Origin: Bolinopsis microptera
Taxonomy: Eukaryota; Ctenophora; Tentaculata; Lobata; Bolinopsidae
Assembly (NCBI RefSeq): GCF_026151205.1
Contig: NC_087083.1
Location: 11,408,944 to 11,468,943 of the forward strand
Reading direction: 5' to 3'
Length of the DNA stretch: 60,000 nt
Below the pieces are notes generated by a model. It ran no database searches and had not been told where the DNA came from. It saw only the letters and a list, made by a program, of their open reading frames with translations. Position numbers and translations under genes: made by a program. Every line of letters starts with the position of its first letter. The stretch's first letter is position 1. Of this stretch, positions 47,898 through 60,000 are shown one piece after another.

Positions 47898-48300
47898 AAC
47901 AGAAAATTGGGATTCTACAAACTCATCAAGGCAAGCTTCGGTGGCGAAACATACCTGTCGATCAACCTACGGCCACAGCAGACTAGGAGACTTGCGCAAC
48001 TCAGAACAAGCTCGCATCAATACAACATCGAAACAGGAAGACACGGCATGCATCGCCATAAACTTTCGAATAGGGCATGCAAACACTGTTCTACTACAGA
48101 TATGGAGTCACTCAACCTTATTCTAGAGCTTCCGAAGATGAGCTTCATGTATTGCGCACTAATTACCCTCTTTATGAATATTTTCGTCACTGTTTGTCCC
48201 CACAATGTAAAACATTACTCTTCTCTGATATTGGACAGTTCTTCGCACACCCTACAACCATCGGACTATCGGAGACCTAGGAAGGTTCTTTACCAAAGCT
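47898..48300 (+). pseudogene. Decayed LINE ORF2 C-terminus, copy in A'
   Basis: Same fragment as 14037-14460, with RRLAQLRTSSHQYNIETGRH in one frame and ASEDELHVLRTNYPLYEYFR in another. The CPLY cysteine has become Tyr here, while A keeps Cys, so the A' copy has decayed further. The shared frameshift marks it as inactive before duplication. Confidence 0.7.
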
Positions 48301-50166
<1,866 letters not shown>

Positions 50167-51112
50167 TAACTGGTGGCAACCACTGTCACCAGTAGTTGGT
50201 CACTAATCACGTGACTACTATAACCAATACCACCAGTAGTTGGTCACTAATCACGTGACTACTATAACCACTACCACCAGTACTTGGTCACTAATCACGT
50301 GACTACTATAACCACTACCACCAGTAGTTGGTCACTAATCACGTGACTACTATAACCACTACCACCAGTAGTTGGTCACTAATCACGTGAACACTATAAC
50401 CACTACCACCAGTAGTTGGTCACTAATCACGTGACTACTATAACCACTACCACCAGTAGTTGGTCACTAATCACGTGACTACTATAACCACTACCACCAG
50501 TAGTTGGTCACTAATCACGTGACTACTATAACCACTACCACCAGTAGTTGGTCACTAATCACGTGACTACTATAACCACTACCACCAGTACTTGGTCACT
50601 AATCACGTGACTACTATAACCACTACCACCAGTAGTTGGTCACTAATCACGTGACTACTATAACCACTACCACCAGTAGTAGTTGGTCACTAATCACGTG
50701 AACACTATAATCACGTGACCACCAGTAGTTGGTCACTAATCACGTGACCACTATAATCACGTGACCACCAGTATTTGGTCACTAATCACGTGACTACTAT
50801 AACCACTACCACCAGTAGTTGGTCACTAATCACGTGACTACTATAACCACTACCACCAGTAGTTGGTCACTAATCACGTGACTACTATAACCACTACCAC
50901 CAGTATTTTGTCACTAATCACGTGACAACTATAATCACGTGACCACCAGTATTTGGTCACTAATCAAGTGACCACTATAACCACTGCCTCCAGTATTTGG
51001 TCACTAATCACTTGACCACTATAACCACTGTCACCAGTACTTGGTCACTAATCACGTGACCACTATAATCACGTGACCACCAGTATTTGGTCACTAATCA
51101 CGTGACCACCAC
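50167..51112. repeat. 44-bp CACGTG minisatellite, expanded copy
   Basis: About 21 units of ACCACCAGTAGTTGGTCACT plus AATCACGTGACTACTATAAC. Nearly every unit contains the palindrome TCACGTGA. A shorter variant unit (TATAATCACGTGACCACCAG) is interspersed towards the right end. CACGTG is the canonical E-box bound by Myc/Max and USF-type factors, but a satellite origin is enough to explain the periodicity. Confidence 0.9.
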
Positions 51113-51989
51113 ACCATGACTATGAACGTCACGGTATATTGTATAAGTGTCTGTCTCCTCTTTATTAGCAGACTGTATATAATATATATAGTTTATGTTA
51201 AGACTTAAGTGGTAGAGCACTATAATGTAACAATATAGAGTGGCAGTGTTTATAGTACTATAGTGCTATAATGATGCAGACCCTTCCTGCTTCAGCCGCA
51301 ATTTACAGCATATCCTTTTGTTATAGTGGTCGATGTTTGTAATAAGATCACATTGTTTTCTATATGGTGTGAAAATATGAGCTAAAACCGACGTAATTTT
51401 GCTGAGTTATGGCTGTTTGAAATTTTTGATGAACGCGCGGGTGCCCATCGATAACAACTAAATGCTCGAAAATTTGTCGAAAACGCTTTCGGAGTGACTA
51501 TATTTAAACTTCGATGAAGTATATCAAGTGGGTACTTCTCGGAAAATAAAATGTATGCAAAGACGATACGACTATTTTTGAGTTGATTTAATACAACTGC
51601 AGAAAATTATTCCAAATTTAAGCAAAAGATAGCACATTTTGACTACCTTTTTGGATTTTTACCCGGGGAAATCCTGGAATAATAACTTAATTTTAATGCC
51701 ATCATGTGCGGCTGTGTTTCAGCTATCTTTATGCAAATTTTGCTGATATGCCAACAAAATTAAGTTGGTAAAAAGTTGCTTATTTTTGGCCCAAAAATCT
51801 GGGTTTTTTTTTGCGATTTTACCCGGGGAAACTCAGTCTTATCATTTCAAAACCACTTTTAATCGATTCTACGGTCAAAAGTACGTCCAGGAAGGTGTAT
51901 TTGGGGTCCCTAGCGTATCGAGCAGAAAGTGCCCGACGCCCGTAAGGCATTCTACTAAATTAGTGCCCTGACCCTCTTAGTTCTTTAGT
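51113..51989. other. Unique non-coding stretch
   Basis: No coding exon or element was recognised. CCGGGGAAA-containing words recur (ACCCGGGGAAATCC at 51661 and ACCCGGGGAAACTC at 51821), suggesting a weakly repeated ~160-bp segment. Confidence 0.4.

Positions 51990-52033
<44 letters not shown>
51990..52033. repeat. Poly-C run
   Basis: About 42 consecutive C bases followed by TTAAGATAAGGTCCCTGCA, which is itself duplicated at 52034-52080 (AAGATAAGGTCCCTGCA twice). The run length is unlikely to be accurate in any assembly. Confidence 0.85.
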
Positions 52034-52757
52034 TTAAGATAAGGTCCCTGCAGTGCTCCTAAGATAAGGTCCCTGCATGAATTGTTTATATCAGGGAATT
52101 TACTGGAAGTAGGACATGACTGTCCTAATCCATATTTCTTCACGAATGTTTTTGAAATTCTTGGCAAGGTACAACTTTCAAAAAGCCTGGGCACGAATCA
52201 AAATACTGCTTGTTTAACTTCAATACAAAATACTGCTTGTTTAACTTCAATACAACTGCAAAATAAGATTCTTCGTTAATTATCGAAGTACCGTGCGACA
52301 AGCCTTAGCAATACTCACGAAATTACTATCGCGAAAGTCACCGACCTAGATTTGGCCCTAAATAAGAAACGTTTTTACTTTACTGCAGCTGCTTGTTAAA
52401 CTATATTGCAACTCCGAGATTTATCAGTGATGACAGTCGGGTACAGTATACACGGGAAGAGATGGTTTAACAACTTATTTACGTGGAAGGAAGGTGGTTA
52501 TTGTAGGTTTGTAACAGGTCCACATTTACATTAGCTTGTACTTACTTATTTCACTTACTGAGTTTAGTTACTTAGGATGAGACTTTTGTTATGGTGCTTG
52601 TCGTTATTGATGCTGCCAGTGCATGTATCTATGTTCTTTTAAAATTCTTTTAATATCAATCGTATTTCAAAGAATGAGTTTTTGTATTTTGGTATGGTAC
52701 AAAGTTTAAAATTATGTGCATCTTCAGAAAAAAAAACCTCGTGAGACTCACTTACTG
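52034..52757. other. Unique stretch with a 25-bp duplication
   Basis: At about 52199-52255 a unit containing AAAATACTGCTTGTTTAACT is present twice in tandem. No gene was recognised. Confidence 0.5.
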
Positions 52758-53300
52758 AGTTTAGTTATTTAGTTTAGTTATTTAGTTTGGTTACTTATTT
52801 TACTTATTTAAGTTACTAAGTTTAGTTATTTAGTTTAGTTATTCAGTTTGGTTACTTATTTTACTTATTTTGGTTACTTATTTTAGTTATTTCGTTAGGT
52901 TACTTAGTTTGGTTACTTAGTTTAGTTACTTAGTTTCGTTACTTAGTTTAGTTACTAAGTTTCGTTACTTAGTTTAGTTACTTAGTTTAATTATGTAGTT
53001 TAGTTATTTAGTTAGGTTACTTAGTTTGGTTACTTAGTTTAGTTACTTAGTTTTGTTGCTTAGTTTAGTTACTTAGTTTAGTTACTTAGTTTGGTTACTT
53101 ATTTTAGTAACGTAGTTTAATTATTTAGTTTAGTTACTTAGTTTAGGTACTTAGTTTAGTTACTTATTTTAGTTACTTAGTTTAGTTACTTAGTTTAGTT
53201 ACTTAGTTTAGTTACTTATTTTAGTTACTTAGTTTAGTTACTTAGTTTAGTTACTTAGTTTAGTTACTTAGTTTAGTTACTTAGTTTATTTACTTACTTA
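52758..53300. repeat. TTTAGTTACTTAG minisatellite
   Basis: Degenerate tandem repeats of a 12-13-bp unit (TTTAGTTACTTAG) over about 540 bp, more regular towards the right, passing into TTACTTACTTACTTAC and then into the CATACTCA array. Confidence 0.85.
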
Positions 53301-53307
53301 CTTACTC

Positions 53308-53884
53308 GCATACTCACATACTCGCATACTCACATACTCACATACTCACATACTCACATACTCACATACTCACATACTCACATACTCACATACTCACATA
53401 CTCACATACTCACATACTCACATACTCACATACTCACATACTCACATACTCACATACTCACATACTCACATACTCACATACTCACATACTCACATACTCA
53501 CATACTCACATACTCACATACTCACATACTCACATACTCACATACTCACATACTCACATACTCACATACTCACATACTCACATACTCACATACTCACATA
53601 CTCACATACTCACATACTCACATACTCACATACTCACATACTCACATACTCACATACTCACATACTCGCATACTCGCATACTCACATACTCACATACTCA
53701 CATACTCACATACTCACATACTCACATACTCACATACTCACATACTCACATACTCACATACTCACATACTCACATACTCACATACTCACATACTCACATA
53801 CTCACATACTCACATACTCACATACTCACATACTCACATACTCACATACTCACATACTCACATACTCACATACTCACATACTCA
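53308..53884. repeat. (CATACTCA)n array
   Basis: About 72 copies of an 8-bp unit with only a few variants (CATACTCG), ending in diverged units with ATTCACATACTCACTCATAA to 53912. Confidence 0.95.
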
Positions 53885-53912
53885 CTCATAATATTCACAT
53901 ACTCACTCATAA

Positions 53913-55099
53913 TCCGCTAATGGATAGAAAATAAGGCGTCTACTAAAAGTAGGCTCACACGAGGATATTTACATTAGTCGCGGTTTATAATACCTCTCTC
54001 ATACAAATAAACATTTAATTGGTTTAATTGGTTTAACTGGTTTAATTGGTTTAATTGGTTTGGTTAGCTCTTCTGTTTGAGATCTATCTATTTATTACTT
54101 GAACTAACTATTCAATTTCAAGTACACTTATCGATTGAATTTGCATGGCAGTTTATTAATAACAGGGAGTTGCAGGGTTAATGCTGTCTGTTAAGGAATG
54201 AACAGCCGAATGAATGAATCAGTAAATGGTTTTAGTATTACTTATAATAACTAATGGTTGTCATTACAGTAAGTAATGAGCAACTGTCTGGATTTTAGTT
54301 TGGCCAGCAGACATGAAGGCATCGTGGAGGTGTTTTAACATTAAATACCGACCATAATGTTTTATGAAGGAACATTATGTTTTGTACGCGATATATTAGA
54401 CGAGGAGTTTGACTGTCTGAGATCCGGTTGTTGGGATTAGTTTTCAATTGTAATTGTGCAGCGCAAACTTGATAAACTTTGCCCATGACCAATTATGTTT
54501 GGTGTTATCAATGCTCAGCATAAAATTAAATATCCAGCATAACCATCGTCTTGAGCTTTGATAGCTCACGTTAATCTGGCTTATCGTCGTTTTATCGTTA
54601 CTAAACTGATAACCATGATCACGCGAGTGTGCTTTGAATAACTTAAATACTTTAAATAACTTAAATGCTTTGAATAACTTAAATGCTTTGAATAACTTAA
54701 ATGCAGCTTGAATTGAGAAACTATTGGCCATTCGTTTAGTAAGAGTTTGAAATTTGCCTATTCTGTCGTGTAAACACAATACGAGTATAGTTTATGTGAC
54801 AAATAAGCTTAAAAAAGCTCACGTAAAGAATGTTTTCTGTTAACCTGATGCTCTTAACTTAGTTGGTTTTAAGTCTAGTGTCTCTTATTCTCGTGGACTC
54901 CAGCCGAATTATTGTTCGTGCTATTAGCCTGTTAATCAAGTGTCTCTCTTGACTCATGCTGATACAGAATAGGTAGCCTTGGAAAAATCACCAAGATTTT
55001 TGACCCTATTCAGCCGCTCTTAAGATGGTTTAATTGAGCGTCGGATGAAAAGCTGCAATTTTAGTTAAGACAATATTTATTTGTTCACTTATGTAATTT
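53913..55099. other. Spacer with small tandem repeats
   Basis: 54018-54062 has a 10-bp TTAATTGGTT repeat. 54640-54705 has about four copies of an 18-bp TTGAATAACTTAAATGCT unit. No exon is supported. Confidence 0.5.
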
Positions 55100-55110
55100 C
55101 AAATTTCTCA

Positions 55111-55312
55111 GCATTTGGAAGAAACTCAAATGGACGATAGTGGGTATCAGAAATCTTTTAAGTTTAGTTCAATAAAAACTGTTTTTTCAACTTTAATAAG
55201 ACCATATCCAACTACCTCCACCAATTCTACCATAAGAACACAACCCTCTCAAAAGGAATGCCTTTCCTATATGAAACAATTTCCCGTGCGTCGTTACACT
55301 CTGCCAGCATGA
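55111..55312 (+). CDS. Possible terminal exon of an unknown gene
   Basis: A frame opens directly after a splice-acceptor-like AAATTTCTCAG at 55100-55110, reads HLEETQMDDSGYQKSFKFSS and on to a tail VRRYTLPA, and ends at TGA (55310-55312). AATAAA lies at 55331-55336, only 18 bases later. The peptide is rich in Ser, Thr and Lys and matches no domain I know. No upstream exon was found in the preceding 1 kb, which is mostly satellite DNA. It may be chance, and the support is the combination of acceptor, frame and signal. Confidence 0.3.
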
Positions 55313-55445
55313 ATATGGGGGTATTATTAGAATAAATGTTTGCATTTATAGCTCATAACGACAACATGATTTCTTCTCGATATAATAGTTATTCAATAAT
55401 CGTCTGTGGGATTGTCTGGCGTTTCCTTACCGCCGATATCATGTG

Positions 55446-55486
55446 TGACGTCATGTCACGTGGTGTGTGTGACGTCATGTCACGTG
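55446..55486. promoter_or_regulatory. Duplicated CRE plus E-box motif
   Basis: TGACGTCA (55446-55453) followed by CACGTG (55457-55462) is repeated 24 bp on as TGACGTCA (55470-55477) and CACGTG (55481-55486). TGACGTCA is the full CREB/ATF palindrome and CACGTG the canonical E-box. No gene start is assigned downstream, so the regulatory role is inference. Confidence 0.4.
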
Positions 55487-56157
55487 TCGTGTTCCACCAT
55501 CATCCTCACCCCACACTCTGTCATATGTTTTCCCCTGTTTCCTACCCCGCACTGTTCTGATGATTCACGTCTGTGCCGGGAGACGAGCATTTTCCTTTCC
55601 CATCACTTCCTCCCGGGTAGTATAACTATCGACCTCGTCTTCAGTTAACATGGTTATTCTGATCCGTATGCCGACTTTATTTGTTTGCCGTGTTGATGCC
55701 ACGCTAATCTTATTCTCCGTTTGCTATCTGCTGATATCTGGGCGATGAGTCTATTTTTGCTGAAGATCAATCTTTCGGATTGATTTTTATCATTGTTCAT
55801 CTATTGAGCAATCATGAATAACTGTATATCTGTGATAACAATGTTACACGTACAGGGTGTACCCTATAATGAGAAGTACGTACGGTACTGGGCTTAATAA
55901 AGTACCTGTATTTACTAAGCTGAAACACACCTAGATAGTTTATAATTGAAAGCAAATCGATCCTTCCCAGTTATTTCCCGTGTGAATTGCTTTTATTACT
56001 CTATTAATAGCCACCTAGTAGCTAACCCGAATCAGTTGACCAATAAAGAACGACTGTTGACCAAATTTGAAGACTGATCCGAAAACAACACAATATGTAG
56101 AATCGGAAATATGATCTGAATTATTGCTAGCTAATTGCGGGGAATCCTGACAGCTTC
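55487..56157. other. Unassigned spacer
   Basis: No gene or element was recognised. AATAAA words occur (for example near 55896) without an associated frame. Confidence 0.4.
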
Positions 56158-57187
56158 GTATTGATATTACATGTGTGGAGTGAGGGTTTGTTGTTGATAT
56201 CACATGTGTGGAGTGAGGGTTTGTTGTTGATATCACATGTGTGGAGTGAGGGTTTGTTGTTGATATCACATGTGTGGAGTGAGGGTTTGTTGTTGATATC
56301 ACATGTGTGGAGTGAGGGTTTGTTGTTGATATCACATGTGTGGAGTGAGGGTTTGTTGTTGATATCACATGTGTGGAGTGAGGGTTTGTTGTTGATATCA
56401 CATGTGTGGAGTGAGGGTTTCTTGTTGATATCACATGTGTGGAGTGAGGGTTTGTTGTTGATATCACATGTGTGGAGTGAGGGTTTGTTGTTGATATCAC
56501 ATGTGTGGAGTGAGGGTTTGTTGTTGATATCACATGTGTGGAGTGAGGGTTTGTTGTTGATATCACATGTGTGAAGTGAGGGTTTGTTGTTGATATCACA
56601 TGTGTGGAGTGAGGGTTTGTTGTTGATATCACATGTGTGGAGTGAGGGTTTGTTGTTGATATCACATGTGTGGAGTGAGGGTTTGTTGTTGATATCACAT
56701 GTGTGGAGTGAGGGTTTGTTGTTGATATCACATGTGTGGAGTGAGGGTTTGTTGTTGATATCCCAGGTGTGGAGTGAGGGTTTGTTGTTGATATCACATG
56801 TGTGGAGTGAGGGTTTGTTGTTGATATCACATGTGTGGAGTGAGGGTTTGTTGTTGATATCACATGTGTGGAGTGAGGGTTTGTTGTTGATATCACATGT
56901 GTGGAGTGAGGGTTTGTTGTTGATATCCCAGGTGTGGAGTGAGGGTTTGTTGTTGATATCACATGTGTGGAGTGAGGGTTTGTTGTTGATATCTCATGTG
57001 TGGAGTGAGGGTTTGTTGTTGATATCACATGTGTGGAGTGAGGGTTTGTTGTTGATATCACATGTGTGGAGTGAGGGTTTGTTGTTGATATCACATGTGT
57101 GGAGTGAGGGTTTGTTGTTGATATCACATGTGTGGAGTGAGGGTTTGTTGTTGATATCACATGTGTGGAGTGAGGGTTTGTTGTTGA
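56158..57187. repeat. 33-bp minisatellite, left block, about 31 units
   Basis: The unit is TTGTTGATATCACATGTGTG plus GAGTGAGGGTTTG. Its length is a multiple of three, so long frames exist on both strands: LLLISHVWSEG repeats on plus and ISTTNPHSTHV repeats on minus. Sparse variants (CCCAGGTG for ACATGTG, TCTCATG, one GAAGTG that interrupts the plus frame) recur at intervals, suggesting a higher-order pattern. Nothing indicates that it is translated. Confidence 0.9.
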
Positions 57188-58190
57188 ACAGCATTAGCTA
57201 CAGTAACGGATTCAGCTTTGCAGACGACACAAAGCTGATTGGGGCTATCCGAGGAATGAGTAGTGTGGAGTTACTGCAAGATGATCTCAACATAGTCATC
57301 GAGTGGTCACGTGTTAACAACATGGAGCTACACGAACAGAAGTTTGAGGTTGTAAACTACCCCCTGAATGGATCAAAAGCTCTAAGAGAGCTTCCGTTCT
57401 ACCCAGAGACTGTTGAGTATACTACACCAAAAGGACACGCAATATCACCACAGGAAACTGTCAGAGACCTTGGAGTGTATGTTAGCAGCAGTAGGTCATG
57501 GGGTCCTCACATTGAGAAGACAGTTCAAGGAGCTAGAAAAATGGCGGCTTGGACATTGAGTGCCTTTAGAGACCGGTCACAAGTAGTCATGCTGACTTTA
57601 TACAAAAGCATGGTTCGCTCTAAGCTAGAGTACTGCTGTCCAGTCTGGAACCCTACAAAAGTCACAGAGATACAAAAGCTGGAGACTGTACAGAGATCCT
57701 TTACTAGAAAGATATCTGGCTGCCGTGATCTCCAGTACTGGGACAGGCTAAAGAAGCTTAAGTTGATGTCCCTTCAGAGGCGGAGAGAGCGTTATTCTAT
57801 AATTCATGTATGGAAAATTCTTAATGAACATGCTCCGAACGATACGGGCTTCGAGTTCAAGTCTCATCAAAGGCATGGTATTAAGGCAGAGATCCCAGCC
57901 ATGAACAAAAACGCACAGTTGTCGGTAAGAACAGATTACGACAACAGCTTTAGAGTTAGAGCAGCTCAGCTCTTCAACGTGCTCCCATCGGAGCTCCGGA
58001 GTATCACATTGCTAGACAGTTTCAAAGTTGGTCTAGGCAGATTTATGGAACAGTACCCAGACACACCACCGGTTCCGGGATACACTCCGACAAACGATAA
58101 CTCAATGCTGAGCTGGAGGAGGACGCACTCGATGCAGTTGTCCTGAGCACGCCCTGCCAAACTCACCAAAACGTACCAAAACGTACGTAC
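57188..58190 (+). mobile_element. 5'-truncated CR1/jockey-like LINE, RT C-terminal part
   Basis: The open frame from the left minisatellite runs through GFSFADDTKLIGAIRG (the FADD catalytic motif of reverse transcriptase at 57217-57228), the fingers-palm remainder with RDLGVYVSSSRSWGPHIEK, and the thumb-like LYKSMVRSKLEYCCPVWNPT and RDLQYWDRLKKLKLMSLQRR, to TGA at 58144. The remaining ~320 codons are intact. The 3' end is short and finishes in repeated CCAAAACGTA words. GTTGA at 57183-57187 and 58191-58195 is a 5-bp target duplication, and the minisatellite phase resumes exactly. The motif order matches CR1/jockey-group LINEs. It lacks the endonuclease and most of RT, so it cannot move by itself. 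Confidence 0.85.
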
Positions 58191-58857
58191 GTTGATATCA
58201 CATGTGTGGAGTGAGGGTTTGTTGTTGATATCACATGTGTGGAGTGAGGGTTTGTTGTTGATATCACATGTGTGGAGTGAGGGTTTGTTGTTGATATCAC
58301 ATGTGTGGAGTGAGGGTTTGTTGTTGATATCACATGTGCGGAGTGAGGGTTTGTTGTTGATATCACATGTGTGGAGTGAGGGTTTGTTGTTGATATCACA
58401 TGTGTGGAGTGAGGGTTTGTTGTTGATATCACATGTGTGGAGTGAGGGTTTGTTGTTGATATCTCATGTGTGGAGTGAGGGTTTGTTGTTGATATCACAT
58501 GTGTGGAGTGAGGGTTCGTTGTTGATATCACATGTGTGGAGTGAGGGTTTGTTGTTGATATCACATGTGTGGAGTGAGGGTTTGTTGTTGATATCACATG
58601 TGTGGAGTGAGGGTTTGTTGTTGATATCCCAGGTGTGGAGTGAGGGTTTGTTGTTGATATCACATGTGTGGAGTGAGGGTTTGTTGTTGATATCACATGT
58701 GTGGAGTGAGGGTTTGTTGTTGATATCACATGTGTGGAGTGAGGGTTTGTTGTTGATATCCCAGGTGTGGAGTGAGGGTTTGTTGTTGATATCACATGTG
58801 TGGAGTGAGGGTTTGTTGTTGATATCACATGTGTGGAGTGAGGGTTTGTTGTTGATA
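58191..58857. repeat. 33-bp minisatellite, right block, about 20 units
   Basis: Continues the array interrupted by the LINE, with the same variant units (CCCAGGTG at 58627 and 58759, GCGGAG at 58338, TTCGTTG at 58515). It ends in a partial unit, GATAGTGAGGGTTTGTTCAC. Confidence 0.9.
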
Positions 58858-60000
58858 GTGAGGGTTTGTTCACATAGTCAATCACTTATCGATGGACGAT
58901 GGATCAGATGTCAATGGAGAGATATAAAGCACGAATCATTCTTAAAAATAATTGTGCGCTATGAAACTCTAGTTTCTTAAACACTAATTGGTACAAGAAT
59001 TACGTATTTCATTAACTTTGTTGAGTCACAGAATTAGTCCAAGATGATCTAGGTATATAAACGCTGGATAGTGGATTATATAAGGCCTATCCTGCTCAAA
59101 GTTAATAACCTTCAACTTGCTTACAAAAGCTTGGAGAATAATTAATGTGCAAAATTTGGAAAGATCATTGATTCTACCAGATTTAACTCTACTTGATCAG
59201 CGTTATACTCTACTAAATTACTCCTAATTACTTTTTAATTACCGGTACTAACACATGCAGACAGCTACTTCCGATTACAGTGACAATTAATTAACTAAAT
59301 CATGTACTGCACATACTGCAGCAGTTCGACAAATGCATCCGAAATTGATGTCCAGCCGCGATTTACAGCAAATTATACTGTCTCTCCGCCGATTTTGTCA
59401 AGAAGACAGCTAACTTCTATATACTCTTGACAATTTACAATTTACATTAACGCTTCACACAATTGGATGTGTGTGTTCTTGTTGTTCTAATTAAGTAATT
59501 ATGAGTCGTGTTATAATTACTCTCTAATTGTGTCCCACACAATCAAAGAGTTATTAGAAACCTTCCAATTACAGCCAATTGTTTTTGTTGTGGAGATAAT
59601 TATAAACGTCCCTTCTCCTGCCATTTTATGCACTAAACGTTTATTTTATTCGTGTTCCCACTCAACGTGACACACCGTGCTGAAAAGTGCGTATTTTTAT
59701 ACATTGAGCTGGGTACGTCACTAATACACTTTAATACACGGTGTCTTATGCAGGCACTATATATATATAGGCACTATTGTAGTGCTGTAACATGTATTAT
59801 TACAGTGTTAGTCGTAATGCTGTATCTTTTTCCCGGCTGCCGTGTTCCCAGCAGCATTCTGTGCTGTCACGCAGCACACGCTACAACACCAGTTGTATGT
59901 GCGGGTTGTTAATGTGTTGTTAGGTATAGTGCTAATTTATGTTTTTTTTGTTTAATTTTCCTTTTTGTTTGTTTGTTTTTGAACCCGTCCTCAATCTCGC
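58858..60000. other. Right flank, no gene recognised
   Basis: AT-rich sequence with a short TATATATATA run at 59759. An 86-codon plus-strand frame (59652-59912) has a cysteine-rich end but no recognised domain or splice support. Confidence 0.4.

Noticed and set aside
56015-57160. 381-codon minus-strand frame of ISTTNPHSTHV repeats
   Set aside because: It mirrors the 33-bp minisatellite, whose plus frame is equally open, and there is no start, splice or domain evidence.

Overview
The window looks like nuclear DNA of an invertebrate animal. It is AT-rich, has spliced genes with GT/AG sites, AATAAA signals, non-LTR retrotransposon remains, small inverted-repeat elements and many micro-, mini- and macrosatellites. 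No operons, ribosome sites or prokaryotic genes are visible. The species cannot be named from this sequence.

Layout. 1-3.6 kb: a minus-strand gene for a secreted modular protein (signal-peptide exon, a large module exon and a cysteine-rich GCC2/GCC3-like exon, all bounded by phase-1 introns). 4.74-17.4 kb (segment A) and 43.66-51.11 kb (segment A') are two copies of one repeat-rich segment that differ by insertions. A carries a 7 kb inverted-repeat structure (5770-12900) with a 115-bp satellite inside, and a 1.15 kb terminal-inverted-repeat (TIR) element (15558-16711). A' carries three relatives of a TIR element with a GAGCAGCAGT interior, one of them holding a nested Harbinger-like MITE. Both copies carry a small membrane-protein ORF, a SINE-like repeat, a decayed LINE C-terminus, a GA microsatellite and a 44-bp minisatellite rich in CACGTG.

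17.4-43.66 kb, between A and A': about 4.7 head-to-tail copies of a 5.57 kb unit. By reading the units against each other I recovered a plus-strand gene for an enolase-like protein that best fits enolase 4 (ENO4), in four full copies and one truncated copy. Every copy is broken by scattered one-base indels not shared between copies. This looks like uncorrected long-read error rather than decay, because A and A' on either side are clean.

51.1-60 kb: simple-sequence and satellite DNA (poly-C, a TTTAGTTACTTAG-type array, a 577-bp CATACTCA array, a 33-bp minisatellite), a 5'-truncated CR1/jockey-like LINE inserted in the 33-bp minisatellite with a 5-bp target duplication, one possible terminal exon and a duplicated CRE plus E-box motif.

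The main points are the ENO4-like tandem array with its probable sequencing noise, its bracketing by a segmental duplication, and several unfamiliar TIR elements that can be dated relative to each other because one duplicate lacks them.
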